Below, in pieces: positions 1 to 10,354 of a DNA stretch of 64,000 nt; the stretch's first letter is position 1, and every line of letters begins with the position of its first letter. The DNA is from Rattus norvegicus (Eukaryota; Chordata; Mammalia; Rodentia; Muridae). The position numbers were made by a program, and so were the translations under genes. The DNA lies in NCBI RefSeq assembly GCF_036323735.1, contig NC_086036.1:38376550-38440549 (forward strand), given 5' to 3'. The notes beneath the pieces were generated by a model. It made no database searches. It had not been told where the DNA came from and saw only the letters and a list, made by a program, of their open reading frames with translations.

Positions 1-1111
1 TAGGGAACTAACCGAATTCACCATGTTACTCAGATTCGGCACAACGAATTTTGATAAATCTTTAGAATTATGCATCTTACAAGAGCCTGCTACTGGGAAC
101 TAACTGAATTCACAGAGAAACACTGTTTCCGTTCCTTAAAACGCTGCTCTATCGTGAATAACAAGCTTATTACATGCGAATCCTATTGGGAACCTACTGA
201 ATTCACCATGATACTTAGAGTCCGTTCGTTAAAATGTTGTTACATATTGAAAAGCACACTCATACAAGCATGTCCCATTGGGAACTCACTGAATTCGCCT
301 AGAAATTTTGATTCCATTCGTGAAAATTTTTCTATATCCCGAACAGTCCACTTATTACTACTGCGGCCTATTGGGACTAACCGAATTCACCATGTTACTC
401 AGATTCGGCACACCAAATTTTGATAAATCTTTGGAAGTACGCATATTACAAGAGCCTGCTACTGGGAACTAACTGAATTCACAGAGAAACAGTGTTTCCG
501 TTCCTTAAAACGCTGCTCTATCTTGAATAACAAGCTTATTACATGCGAATCCTATTGGGAACCTACTGAATTCACCATGATACTTAGAGTCCGTTCGTTA
601 AAATGTTGTTACATATTGAAAAGCACACTCATACAAGCATGTCCCATTGGGAACTCACTGAATTCGCCTAGAAATTTTGATTCCATTCGTGAAAATTTTT
701 CTATATCCCGAACAGTCCACTTATTACTACTGCGGCCTATAGGGAACTAACCGAATTCACCATGTTACTCAGATTCGGCACAACGAATTTTGATAAATCT
801 TTAGAATTATGCATCTTACAAGAGCCTGCTACTGGGAACTAACTGAATTCACAGAGAAACAGTGTTTCCGTTCCTTAAAACGCTGCTCTATCGTGAATAA
901 CAAGCTTATTACATGCGAATCCTATTGGGAACCTACTGAATTCACCATGATACTTAGAGTCCGTTCCTTAAAATGTTGTTAAATATTGAAAAGCACACTC
1001 ATACAAGCATGTCCCATTGGGAACTCACTGAATTTGCCTAGAAATTTTGATTCCATTCGTGAAAATTTTTCTATATCCCGAACAGTCCACTTATTACTAC
1101 TGCGGCCTATT

Positions 1112-1130
1112 GGGAACTAACCGAATTCAC
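1112..1130 (+). other. conserved sub-unit box, one example
   Basis: The box reads GGGAAC, three to four variable bases, C and GAATTC. It occurs at the head of all four sub-units, so roughly every 92-93 bp throughout the window, usually preceded by ATT or ACT. It is the stretch that s1-s4 share best. Losses are rare, for example GAATTATCC near 54274, CTGATTTC near 37385, 41577, 45858 and 60096, and TTAATTC near 39450 and 43732. A protein-binding site is one possible reason; common descent with little time to diverge is another. Confidence 0.75.
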
Positions 1131-1203
1131 CATGTTACTCAGATTCGGCACACCAAATTTTGATAAGTCTTTAGAAGTACGCATATTACAAAGGCCTGCT
1201 ACT
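1112..1203 (+). repeat. sub-unit s1 (92 bp) of the exemplar monomer
   Basis: Starts with GGGAACTAACCGAATTCAC and ends GCCTGCTACT. It aligns without gaps to s3, the other 92-bp sub-unit: both carry CACCATG, then TACT or TACTT, then AGA in the same columns. It contains an AAATTTT tract. The end of s1 is the most useful typing region in the array, with AAGAGCC or AAAGGCC, GAAGTACGC, GAATTACGC or GAATTATGC defining monomer families. Confidence 0.9.
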
Positions 1204-1296
1204 GGGAACTAACTGAATTCACAGAGAAACAGTGTTTCCGTTCCTTAAAACGCTGCTCTATCTTGAATAACAAGCTTATTACATGCGAATCCTATT
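1204..1296 (+). repeat. sub-unit s2 (93 bp) of the exemplar monomer
   Basis: Begins GGGAACTAACTGAATTCAC and aligns without gaps to s4, the other 93-bp sub-unit (shared GAAA, TTTCC/ATTCC, AAAA, CTATC/TATC and CTTATTAC columns). It holds the only HindIII site of the monomer and a short dyad, GAAAC-AGT-GTTTC. Variable positions include CGTTCCTTAAAACG, CGTACCTTAAAACG and CGTTCCTAAAAAAGC, which mark monomer types. Confidence 0.9.
1226..1238 (+). other. short dyad GAAAC-AGT-GTTTC in s2
   Basis: A perfect 5-bp inverted repeat around a 3-base centre, present in s2 of nearly every monomer. A few monomers carry CAC-TG in the centre (near 120 and 2340), which keeps both arms. Arm changes occur near 16387 and 20456 (GAAAGAG), 37680 (CAATG) and 41592 and 45874 (GTATTTC). 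The dyad is too short to claim a hairpin function. Confidence 0.5.
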
Positions 1297-1388
1297 GGGA
1301 ACATACTGAATTCACCATGATACTTAGAGTCCGTTCCTTAAAATGTTGTTACATATTGAAAAGCACACTCATACAAGCATGTCCCATT
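1297..1388 (+). repeat. sub-unit s3 (92 bp) of the exemplar monomer
   Basis: Begins GGGAAC and ends GTCCCATT. It is the ungapped partner of s1. Its TTCCTTAAAATGTTG stretch also resembles the TTCCTTAAAACGCTG of s2, so all four sub-units look like one family. The end varies between GCATGTCCCATTGGG and GCGTGTCCCTTTGGG, the second form defining a large monomer class that dominates 25-30 kb. Confidence 0.9.
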
Positions 1389-1481
1389 GGGAACTCACTG
1401 AATTCGCCTAGAAATTTTGATTCCATTCGTGAAAATTTTTCTATATCCCGAACAGTCCACTTATTACTACTGCGGCCTATT
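1389..1481 (+). repeat. sub-unit s4 (93 bp) of the exemplar monomer
   Basis: Begins GGGAACTCACTGAATTCGC and ends CTGCGGCCTATT. It is the ungapped partner of s2 and the most A/T-tract-rich sub-unit, with AAATTTT and AAAATTTTT close together. One monomer type (N, for example near 5130, 12525, 26943, 41425, 45708, 55691 and 63456) has one A fewer in the second tract. Confidence 0.9.
1412..1440 (+). other. paired A/T tracts in s4
   Basis: AAATTTT and AAAATTTTT have their A-to-T steps 21 bp apart, close to two helical turns. In-phase tracts of this kind are known to favour DNA curvature, and many satellites are curved. The pair is kept in most monomers. Curvature is an inference from the spacing only. 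Confidence 0.5.
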
Positions 1482-4400
1482 GGGAACTAACCGAATTCAC
1501 CATGTTACTCAGATTCGTCACACCAAATTTTGATAAATCTTTAGAAGTACGCATATTACAAGAGCCTGCTACTGGGAACTAACTGAATTCACAGAGAAAC
1601 AGTGTTTCCGTACCTTAAAACGCTGCTCTATCTTGAATAACAAGCTTATTACATGCGAATCCTATTGGGAACCTACTGAATTCACCATGATACTTAGAGT
1701 CCGTTCGTTAAAATGTTGTTACATATTGAAAAGCACACTCATACAAGCATGTCCCATTGGGAACTCACTGAATTCGCCTAGAAATTTTGATTCCATTCGT
1801 GAAAATTTTTCTATATCCCGAACAGTCCACTTATTACTACTGCGGCCTATTGGGACTAACCGAATTCACCATGTTACTCAGATTCGGCACACCAAATTTT
1901 GATAAATCTTTGGAAGTACGCATATTACAAGAGCCTGCTACTGGGAACTAACTGAATTCACAGAGAAACAGTGTTTCCGTTCCTTAAAACGCTGCTCTAT
2001 CTTGAATAACAAGCTTATTACATGCGAATCCTATTGGGAACCTACTGAATTCACCATGATACTTAGAGTCCGTTCGTTAAAATGTTGTTACATATTGAAA
2101 AGCACACTCATACAAGCAGTCCCATTGGGAACTCACTGAATTCGCCTAGAAATTTTGATTCCATTCGTGAAAATTTTTCTATATCCCGAACAGTCCACTT
2201 ATTACTACTGCGGCCTATAGGGAACTAACCGAATTCACCATGTTACTCAGATTCGGCACAACGAATTTTGATAAATCTTTAGAATTATGCATCTTACAAG
2301 AGCCTGCTACTGGGAACTAACTGAATTCACAGAGAAACACTGTTTCCGTTCCTTAAAACGCTGCTCTATCGTGAATAACAAGCTTATTACATGCGAATCC
2401 TATTGGGAACCTACTGAATTCACCATGATACTTAGAGTCCGTTCCTTAAAATGTTGTTACATATTGAAAAGCACACTCATACAAGCATGTCCCATTGGGA
2501 ACTCACTGAATTTGCCTAGAAATTTTGATTCCATTCGTGAAAATTTTTCTATATCCCGAACAGTCCACTTATTACTACTGCGGCCTATTGGGAACTAACC
2601 GAATTCACCATGTTACTCAGATTCGGCACACCAAATTTTGATAAATCTTTAGAAGTACGCATATTACAAGAGCCTGCTACTGGGAACTAACTGAATTCAC
2701 AGAGAAACAGTGTTTCCATACCTAAAACGCTGCTCTATCTTGAATAACAAGCTTATTACATGCGAATCCTATTGGGAACCTACTGAATTCACCATGATAC
2801 TTAGAGTCCGTTCCTTAAAATGTTGTTACATATTGAAAAGCACACTCATACAAGCGTGTCCCTTTGGGAACTCACTGAATTCGCCTAGAAATTTTGATTC
2901 CATTCGTGAAAATTTTTCTATATCCCGAACCGTCCACTTATTACTACTGCGGCCTATTGGGAACTAACCGAATTCACAATGTTACTCAGAACCGGCACAC
3001 CAAATTTTGATAAATCTTTAGAAGTACGCATATTACAAGAGCCTGCTACTGAGAACTAACTGAATTCACAGAGAAACAGTGTTTCCGTTCCTAAAAAAGC
3101 AGCTCTATCTTGAATAACAAGCTTATTACATGCGAATCCTATTGGGAACCTACTGAATTCACCATGATACTTAGAGTCCGTTCCTTAAAATGTTGTTACA
3201 TATTGAAAAGCACACTCATACAAGCGTGTCCCTTTGGGAACTCACCTAATTCGCCTAGAAATTTTGATTCCATTCGTGAAAATTTTTCTATATCCCGAAC
3301 AGTCCACTTATTACTACTGCGGCCTATTGGGAACTAACCGAATTCACCATGTTACTCAGATTCGGCACACCAAATTTTGATAAATCTTTAGAAGTACGCA
3401 TATTACAAGAGCCTGCTACTGGGAACTAACTGAATTCACAGAGAAACAGTGTTTCCGTTCCTTAAAACGCTGCTCTATCTTGAATAACAAGCTTATTACA
3501 TGCGAATCCTATTGGGAACCTACTGAATTCACCATGATACTTAGAGTCCGTTCCTTAAAATGTTGTTACATATTGAAAATCACACTCACACAAGCATGTC
3601 CCATTGGGAAGTCACTGAATTCGCCTAGAAATTTTGATTCCATTCGTGAAAATTTTTCTATATCCCGAACAGTCCACTTATTACTACTGCGGCCTATTGG
3701 GAACTAACCGAATTCACCATGTTACTCAGATTCGGCACACCAAATTTTGATAAATCTTTAGAATTACGCATATTACAAGAGCCTGCTACTGGGAACTAAC
3801 TGAATTCACAGAGAAACAGTGTTTCCGTTCCTTAAAACGTTGCTCTATCTTGAATAACAAGCTTATTACATGCGAATCCTATTGGGAACCTACTGAATTC
3901 ACCATGATACTTAGAGTCCGTTCCTTAAAATGTTGTTACATATTGAAAAGCACACTCATACAAGCATGTCCCATTGGGAACTCACTGAATTTGCCTAGAA
4001 ATTTTGATTCCATTCGTGAAAATTTTTCTATATCCCGAACAGTCCACTTATTACTACTGCGGCCTATTGGGAACTAACCGAATTCACCATGTTACTCAGA
4101 TTCGGCACACCAAATTTTGATAAGTCTTTAGAAGTACGCATATTACAAAGGCCTGCTACTGGGAACTAACCGAATTCACAGAGAAACAGTGTTTCCGTTC
4201 CTTAAAACGCTGCTCTATCTTGAATAACAAGCTTATTACATGCGAATCCTATTGGGAACCTACTGAATTCACCATGATACTTAGAGGCCGTTCCTTAAAA
4301 TGTTGTTACATATTGAAAAGCACACTCATACAAGCATGTCCCATTGGGAACTCAGTGAATTCTCCTAGAAATTTTGATTCCATTCGTGAAAATTTTTCTA

Positions 4401-7027
4401 TATCCCGAACAGTCCACTTATTACTACTGCGGCCTATTGGGAACTAACCGAATTCACCATGTTACTCAGATTCGGCACACCAAATTTTGATAAATCTTTA
4501 GAAGTACGCATATTACAAGAGCCTGCTACTGGGAACTAACTGAATTCACAGAGAAACAGTGTTTCCGTACCTTAAAACGCTGCTCTATCTTGAATAACAA
4601 GCTTATTACATGCGAATCCTATTGGGAACCTACTGAATTCACCATGATACTTAGAGTCCGTTCCTTAAAATGTTGTTACATATTGAAAAGCACACTCATA
4701 CAAGCATGTCCCATTGGGAACTCACTGAATTTGCCTAGAAATTTTGATTCCATTCGTGAAAATTTTTCTATATCCCTAACAGTCCACTTATTACTACTGC
4801 GGCCTATTGGGAACTAACCGAATTCACCATGTTACTCAGATTCGGCACACCAAATTTTGATAAGTCTTTAGAAGTACGCATATTACAAAGGCCTGCTACT
4901 GGGAACTAACTGAATTCACAGAGAAACAGTGTTTCCGTACCTTAAAACGTTGCTCTATCTTGAACAACAAGCTTATTACATGCGAATCCTATTGGGAACC
5001 TACTGAATTCACCATGATACTTAGAGTCCGTTCCTTAAAATGTTGTTACATATTGAAAAGCACACTCATACAAGCATGTCCCATTGGGAACTCACTGAAT
5101 TCGCCTAGAAATTTTGATTCCATTCGTGAAATTTTTCTATATCCCGAACAGTCCACTTATTACTACTGCGGCCTATAGGGAACTAACCGAATTCACCATG
5201 TTACTCAGATTCGTCACACCAAATTTTGATAAATCTTTAGAAGTACGCATATTACAAGAGCCTGCTACTGGGAACTAACTGAATTCACAGAGAAACAGTG
5301 TTTCCGTACCTTAAAACGCTGCTCTATCTTGAATAACAAGCTTATTACATGCGAATCCTATTGGGAACCTACTGAATTCACCATGATACTTAGAGTCCGT
5401 TCCTTAAAATGTTGTTACATATTGAAAAGCACACTCATACAAGCGTGTCCCTTTGGGAACTCACTGAATTCGCCTAGAAATTTTGATTCCATTCGTGAAA
5501 ATTTTTCTATATCCCGAACAGTCCCCTTATTACTACTGCGGCCTATTGGGAACTAACCGAATTCACCATGTTACTCAGATTCGGCACATCAAATTTTGAT
5601 AAATCTTTAGAAGTACGCATATTACAAGAGCCTGCTACTGGGAACTAACTGAATTCACAGAGAAACAGTGTTTCCGTACCTTAAAACGTTGCTCAATCTT
5701 GAACAACAAGCTTATTGCATGCGAATCCTATTGGGAACCTATTGAATTCACCATGATACTTAGAGTCCGTTCCTTAAAATGTTGTTACATATTGAAAAGC
5801 ACACTCATACAAGCGTGTCCCTTTGGGAACTCACTGAATTCGCCTAGAAATTTTGATTCCATTCGTGAAAATTTTTCTATATCCCGAACAGTCCACTTAT
5901 TACTACTGCGGCCTATTGGGAACTAACCGAATTCACCATGTTACTCAGATTCGGCACACCAAATTTTGATAAATCTTTAGAAGTACGCATATTACAAGAG
6001 CCTGCTACTGGGAACTAACTGAATTCACAGAGAAACAGTGTTTCCGTTCCTAAAAAAGCTGCTCTATCTTGAATAACAAGCTTATTACATGTGAATCCTA
6101 TTGGGAACCTACTGAATTCACCATGATACTTAGAATCCGTTCCTTAAAATGTTGTTACATATTGAAAAGCACACTCACACAAGCATGTCCCATTGGGAAC
6201 TCACTGAATTCGCCTAGAAATTTTGATTCCATTCGTGAAAATTTTTCTATATCCCGAACAGTCCACTTATTACTACTGCGGCCTATTGGGAACTAACCGA
6301 ATTCACCATGTTACTCAGATTCGGCACACCAAATTTTGATAAATCTTTAGAATTACGCATCTTACAAGAGCCTGCTACTGGGAACTAACTGAATTCACAG
6401 AGAAACAGTGTTTCCGTTCCTTAAAACGTTGCTCTATCTTGAATAACAAGCCTATTACATGCGAATCCTATTGGGAACCTACTGAATTCACCATGATACT
6501 TAGAGTCCGTTCCTTAAAATGTTGTTACATATTGAAAAGCACACTCATACAAGCATGTCCCATTGGGAACTCAATGAATTCGCCTAGAAATTTTGATTTC
6601 TCTCGTGAAAATTTTTCTATATCCCGAACAGTCCACTTATTACTACTGCGGCCTATTGGGAACTAACCGAATTCACCATGTTACTCATATTCGACACACC
6701 AAATTTTGATAAATCTTTAGAAGTACGCATATTACAAGAGCCTGCTACTGGGAACTAACTGAATTCACAGAGAAACAGTGTTTCCGTACCTTAAAACGCT
6801 GCTCTATCTTGAATAACAAGCTTATTACATGCGAATCCTATTGGGAACCTACTGAATTCACCATGATACTTAGAGTCCGTTCGTTAAAATGTTGTTACAT
6901 ATTGAAAAGCACACTCATACAAGCATGTCCCATTGGGAACTCACTGAATTCGCCTAGAAATTTTGATTCCATTCGTGAAAATTTTTCTATATCCCGAACA
7001 GTCCACTTATTACTACTGCGGCCTATT

Positions 7028-7396
7028 GGGACTAACCGAATTCACCATGTTACTCAGATTCGGCACACCAAATTTTGATAAATCTTTGGAAGTACGCATA
7101 TTACAAGAGCCTGCTACTGGGAACTAACTGAATTCACAAAGAAACAGTGTTTCGGTTCTTTAAAACGTTGCTCTCTCTTGAATAACAATCTTATTACATG
7201 AGAATCCTATTGGGAACCTACTGAATTCACCATGATACTTAGATTCCGTTCCTTAAAATGTTGCTCTATATTGAAAAGCACACTCAAACAAGCATGTCCC
7301 ATTGGGAAGTCACTGAATTTGCCTAGAAATTTTGATTCCATTCGTTAATATTTTTCTATATCCCGAACAGTCCACCTATTACTACTGCGGCCTATT
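7028..7396 (+). repeat. type D divergent monomer, copy 1
   Basis: The most diverged common type. Markers: TTTCGGTTCTTTAAAACG, AACAATCTTATT (HindIII lost), CATGAGAATCC, TTAGATTCCG, TTGCTCTATATTG, CTCAAACAAG, GGGAAGTCACTG, CGTTAATATTTTT and CACCTATTAC. It also has TTGCTCTCTCTTG in s2. It is followed by an E-side s1 with AACTCACCG, GGCTCACC and ATCGTTAG. Confidence 0.88.
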
Positions 7397-8505
7397 GGGA
7401 ACTCACCGAATTCACCATGTTACTCAGATTCGGCTCACCAAATTTTGATAAATCGTTAGAAGTACGCATATTACAAGAGCCTGCTACTGGGAACTAACTG
7501 AATTCACAGAGAAACAGTGTTTCCGTACCTTAAAACGTTGCTCAATCTTGAACAACAAGCTTCTTACATGCGAATCCTATTGGGAACCTACTGAATTCAC
7601 CATGATACTTAGAGTCCGTTCCTTAAAATGTTGTTACATATTGAAAAGCACACTCATACAAGCGTGTCCCTTTGGGAACTCACTGAATTCGCCTAGAAAT
7701 TTTGATTCCATTCGTGAAAATTTTTCTATATCCCGACCCGTCCACTTATTACTACTGCGGCCTATTGGGAACTAACCGAATTCACCATGTTACTCAGAAC
7801 CGGCACACCAAATTTTGATAAATCTTTAGAAGTACGCATATTACAAGAGCCTGCTACTGGGAACTAACTGAATTCACAGAGAAACAGTGTTTCCGTACCT
7901 TAAAACGCTGCTCTATCTTGAATAACAAGCTTATTACATGCGAATCCTATTGGGAACCTACTGAATTCACCATGATACTTAGAGTCCGTTCGTTAAAATG
8001 TTGTTACATATTGAAAAGCACACTCATACAAGCATGTCCCATTGGGAACTCACTGAATTCGCCTAGAAATTTTGATTCCATTCGTGAAAATTTTTCTATA
8101 TCCCGAACAGTCCACTTATTACTACTGCGGCCTATTGGGACTAACCGAATTCACCATGTTACTCAGATTCGGCACACCAAATTTTGATAAATCTTTGGAA
8201 GTACGCATATTACAAGAGCCTGCTACTGGGAACTAACTGAATTCACAGAGAAACAGTGTTTCCGTTCCTTAAAACGCTGCTCTATCTTGAATAACAAGCT
8301 TATTACATGCGAATCCTATTGGGAACCTACTGAATTCACCATGATACTTAGAGTCCGTTCCTTAAAATGTTGTTACATATTGAAAAGCACACTCATACAA
8401 GCATGTCCCATTGGGAACTCACTGAATTCGCCTAGAAATTTTGATTCCATTCGTGAAAATTTTTCTATATCCCGAACGGTCCACTTATTACTACTGCGGC
8501 CTATA

Positions 8506-9984
8506 GGGAACTAACCGAATTCACCATGTTACTCAGATTCGGCACAACGAATTTTGATAAATCTTTAGAATTATGCATCTTACAAGAGCCTGCTACTGGG
8601 AACTAACTGAATTCACAGAGAAACAGTGTTTCCGTTCCTTAAAACGCTGCTCTATCGTGAATAACAAGCTTATTACATGCGAATCCTATTGGGAACCTAC
8701 TGAATTCACCATGATACTTAGAGTCCGTTCCTTAAAATGTTGTTACATATTGAAAAGCACACTCATACAAGCATGTCCCATTGGGAACTCACTGAATTTG
8801 CCTAGAAATTTTGATTCCATTCGTGAAAATTTTTCTATATCCCGAACAGTCCACTTATTACTACTGCGGCCTATTGGGAACTAACCGAATTCACCATGTT
8901 ACTCAGATTCGGCACACCAAATTTTGATAAGTCTTTAGAAGTACGCATATTACAAAGGCCTGCTACTGGGAACTAACTGAATTCACAGAGAAACAGTGTT
9001 TCCGTTCCTTAAAACGCTGCTCTATCTTGAATAACAAGCTTATTACATGCGAATCCTATTGGGAACATACTGAATTCACCATGATACTTAGAGTCTGTTC
9101 CTTAAAATGTTGTTACATATTGAAAAGCACACTCATACAAGCATGTCCCATTGGGAACTCACTGAATTCGCCTAGAAATTTTGATTCCATTCGTGAAAAT
9201 TTTTCTATATCCCGAACAGTCCACTTATTACTACTGCGGCCTATTGGGAACTAACCGAATTCACCATGTTACTCAGATTCGTCACAGCAAATTTTGATAA
9301 ATCTTTAGAAGTACGCATATTACAAGAGCCTGCTACTGGGAACTAACTGAATTCACAGAGAAACAGTGTTTCCGTACCTTAAAACGCTGCTCTATCTTGA
9401 ATAACAAGCTTATTACATGCGAATCCTATTGGGAACCTACTGAATTCACCATGATACTTAGAGTCCGTTCCTTAAAATGTTGTTACATATTGAAAAGCAC
9501 ACTCATACAATCATGTCCCATTGGGAACTCACTGAATTCGCCTAGAAATTTTGATTCCATTCGTGAAAATTTTTCTATATCCCGAACAGTCCACTTATTA
9601 CTACTGCGGCCTATTGGGACTAACCGAATTCACCATGTTACTCAGATTCGGCACACCAAATTTTGATAAATCTTTGGAAGTACGCATATTACAAGAGCCT
9701 GCTAGTGGGAACTAACTGAATTCACAGAGAAACAGTGTTTCCGTTCCTTAAAACGCTGCTCTATCTTGAATAACAAGCTTATTACATGCGAATCCTATTG
9801 GGAACCTACTGAATTCACCATGATACTTAGAGTCCGTTCGTTAAAATGTTGTTACATATTGAAAAGCACACTCATACAAGCATGTCCCATTGGGAACTCA
9901 CTGAATTCGCCTAGAAATTTTGATTCCATTCGTGAAAATTTTTCTATATCCCGAACAGTCCACTTATTACTACTGCGGCCTATA
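8506..9984 (+). repeat. 4-monomer sub-HOR S-U-V-W, second copy
   Basis: Same S-U-V-W order, 1,479 bp, followed by another S monomer and then type P at 10355. Private changes include AGTCTGTTCC in U near 9093, GTCACAGCAAA in V near 9281, ACAATCATG near 9488 and GCTAGTGGG near 9703. The first two recur at the matching place near 59.6 kb; the last two do not. Confidence 0.88.
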
Positions 9985-10354
9985 GGGAACTAACCGAATT
10001 CACCATGTTACTCAGATTCGGCACAACGAATTTTGATAAATCTTTAGAATTATGCATCTTACAAGAGCCTGCTACTGGGAACTAACTGAATTCACAGAGA
10101 AACAGTGTTTCCGTTCCTTAAAACGCTGCTCTATCGTGAATAACAAGCTTATTACATGCGAATCCTATTGGGAACCTACTGAATTCACCATGATACTTAG
10201 AGTCCGTTCCTTAAAATGTTGTTACATATTGAAAAGCACACTCATACAAGCATGTCCCATTGGGAACTCACTGAATTTGCCTAGAAATTTTGATTCCATT
10301 CGTGAAAATTTTTCTATATCCCGAACAGTCCACTTATTACTACTGCGGCCTATT

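Larger units (their letters stand above)
1112..1481 (+). repeat. representative 370-bp monomer (type U)
   Basis: One complete monomer, set to begin at the GGGAAC box that follows CGGCCTATT. It shows the four-part build: boxes begin at 1112, 1204, 1297 and 1389, and the next monomer begins at 1482. EcoRI sites lie just inside each box, and a HindIII site lies at 1272-1277. It differs from the common form by AAGGCCT near the end of s1 and CATACTG in place of CCTACTG at the s3 box. The register is my choice; the biological unit boundary is unknown. About 142 of 370 bases in the consensus are G or C. Confidence 0.95.
742..2219 (+). repeat. 4-monomer sub-HOR S-U-V-W, left copy
   Basis: Four monomers in the order S, U, V, W. 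S carries CACAACGAATTTTG and GAATTATGCATCTTAC in s1. U has AAAGGCC and CATACTG. V has TTCGTCAC in s1. W begins GGGACTAACC with one A lost. This copy is 1,478 bp because W has lost a base near 2117 (GCAGTCCC). Its S monomer also has TTGTTAAATATTG near 979 instead of TTGTTACATATTG. An unpaired S-like monomer at position 3 precedes it. Confidence 0.85.
2590..10354 (+). repeat. 21-monomer higher-order repeat, copy 1 (7,765 bp)
   Basis: Monomer order: P F G M Q R N H I A B C D E C' T S U V W S. Key markers: P has TACCTAAAACG in s2; F has GGGAACTCACCTAATTC; G has GAAAATCACACTCACAC; Q has TTAGAGGCCG and TCAGTGAATTCTCC; R has ATCCCTAAC; N has GTGAAATTTTTC; H has GTCCCCTTA; I has CCTATTGAATTC; A has TTAGAATCCG; B has AAGCCTATT and TTTGATTTCTCTCG; D has CATGAGAATCC; E has AAGCTTCTTAC. 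The order restarts at P at 10355. The length is five bases short of 21 x 370, owing to single-base deletions. The assignment rests on many independent markers in the same order in three places. Confidence 0.92.

Noticed and set aside
1112..1481. CENP-B box (TTCGNNNNANNCGGG type)
   Set aside because: TTCGGCACA in s1 and TTCGTGAAA in s4 fit the first half, but neither is followed by CGGG, and the reverse strand gives no full match.
1263..1490. Recurrent 75-codon open frames, one per monomer, with nearly the same predicted peptide
   Set aside because: They start at TTG (or GTG) in s2, not ATG, and exist only because the monomer lacks stops in one frame for 228 bases. A 370-bp unit shifts frame by one each period, so no longer protein can form. 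Stop codons arise freely in some copies (near 979, 29022, 29847, 39450 and 42106). There is no sign of protein constraint.
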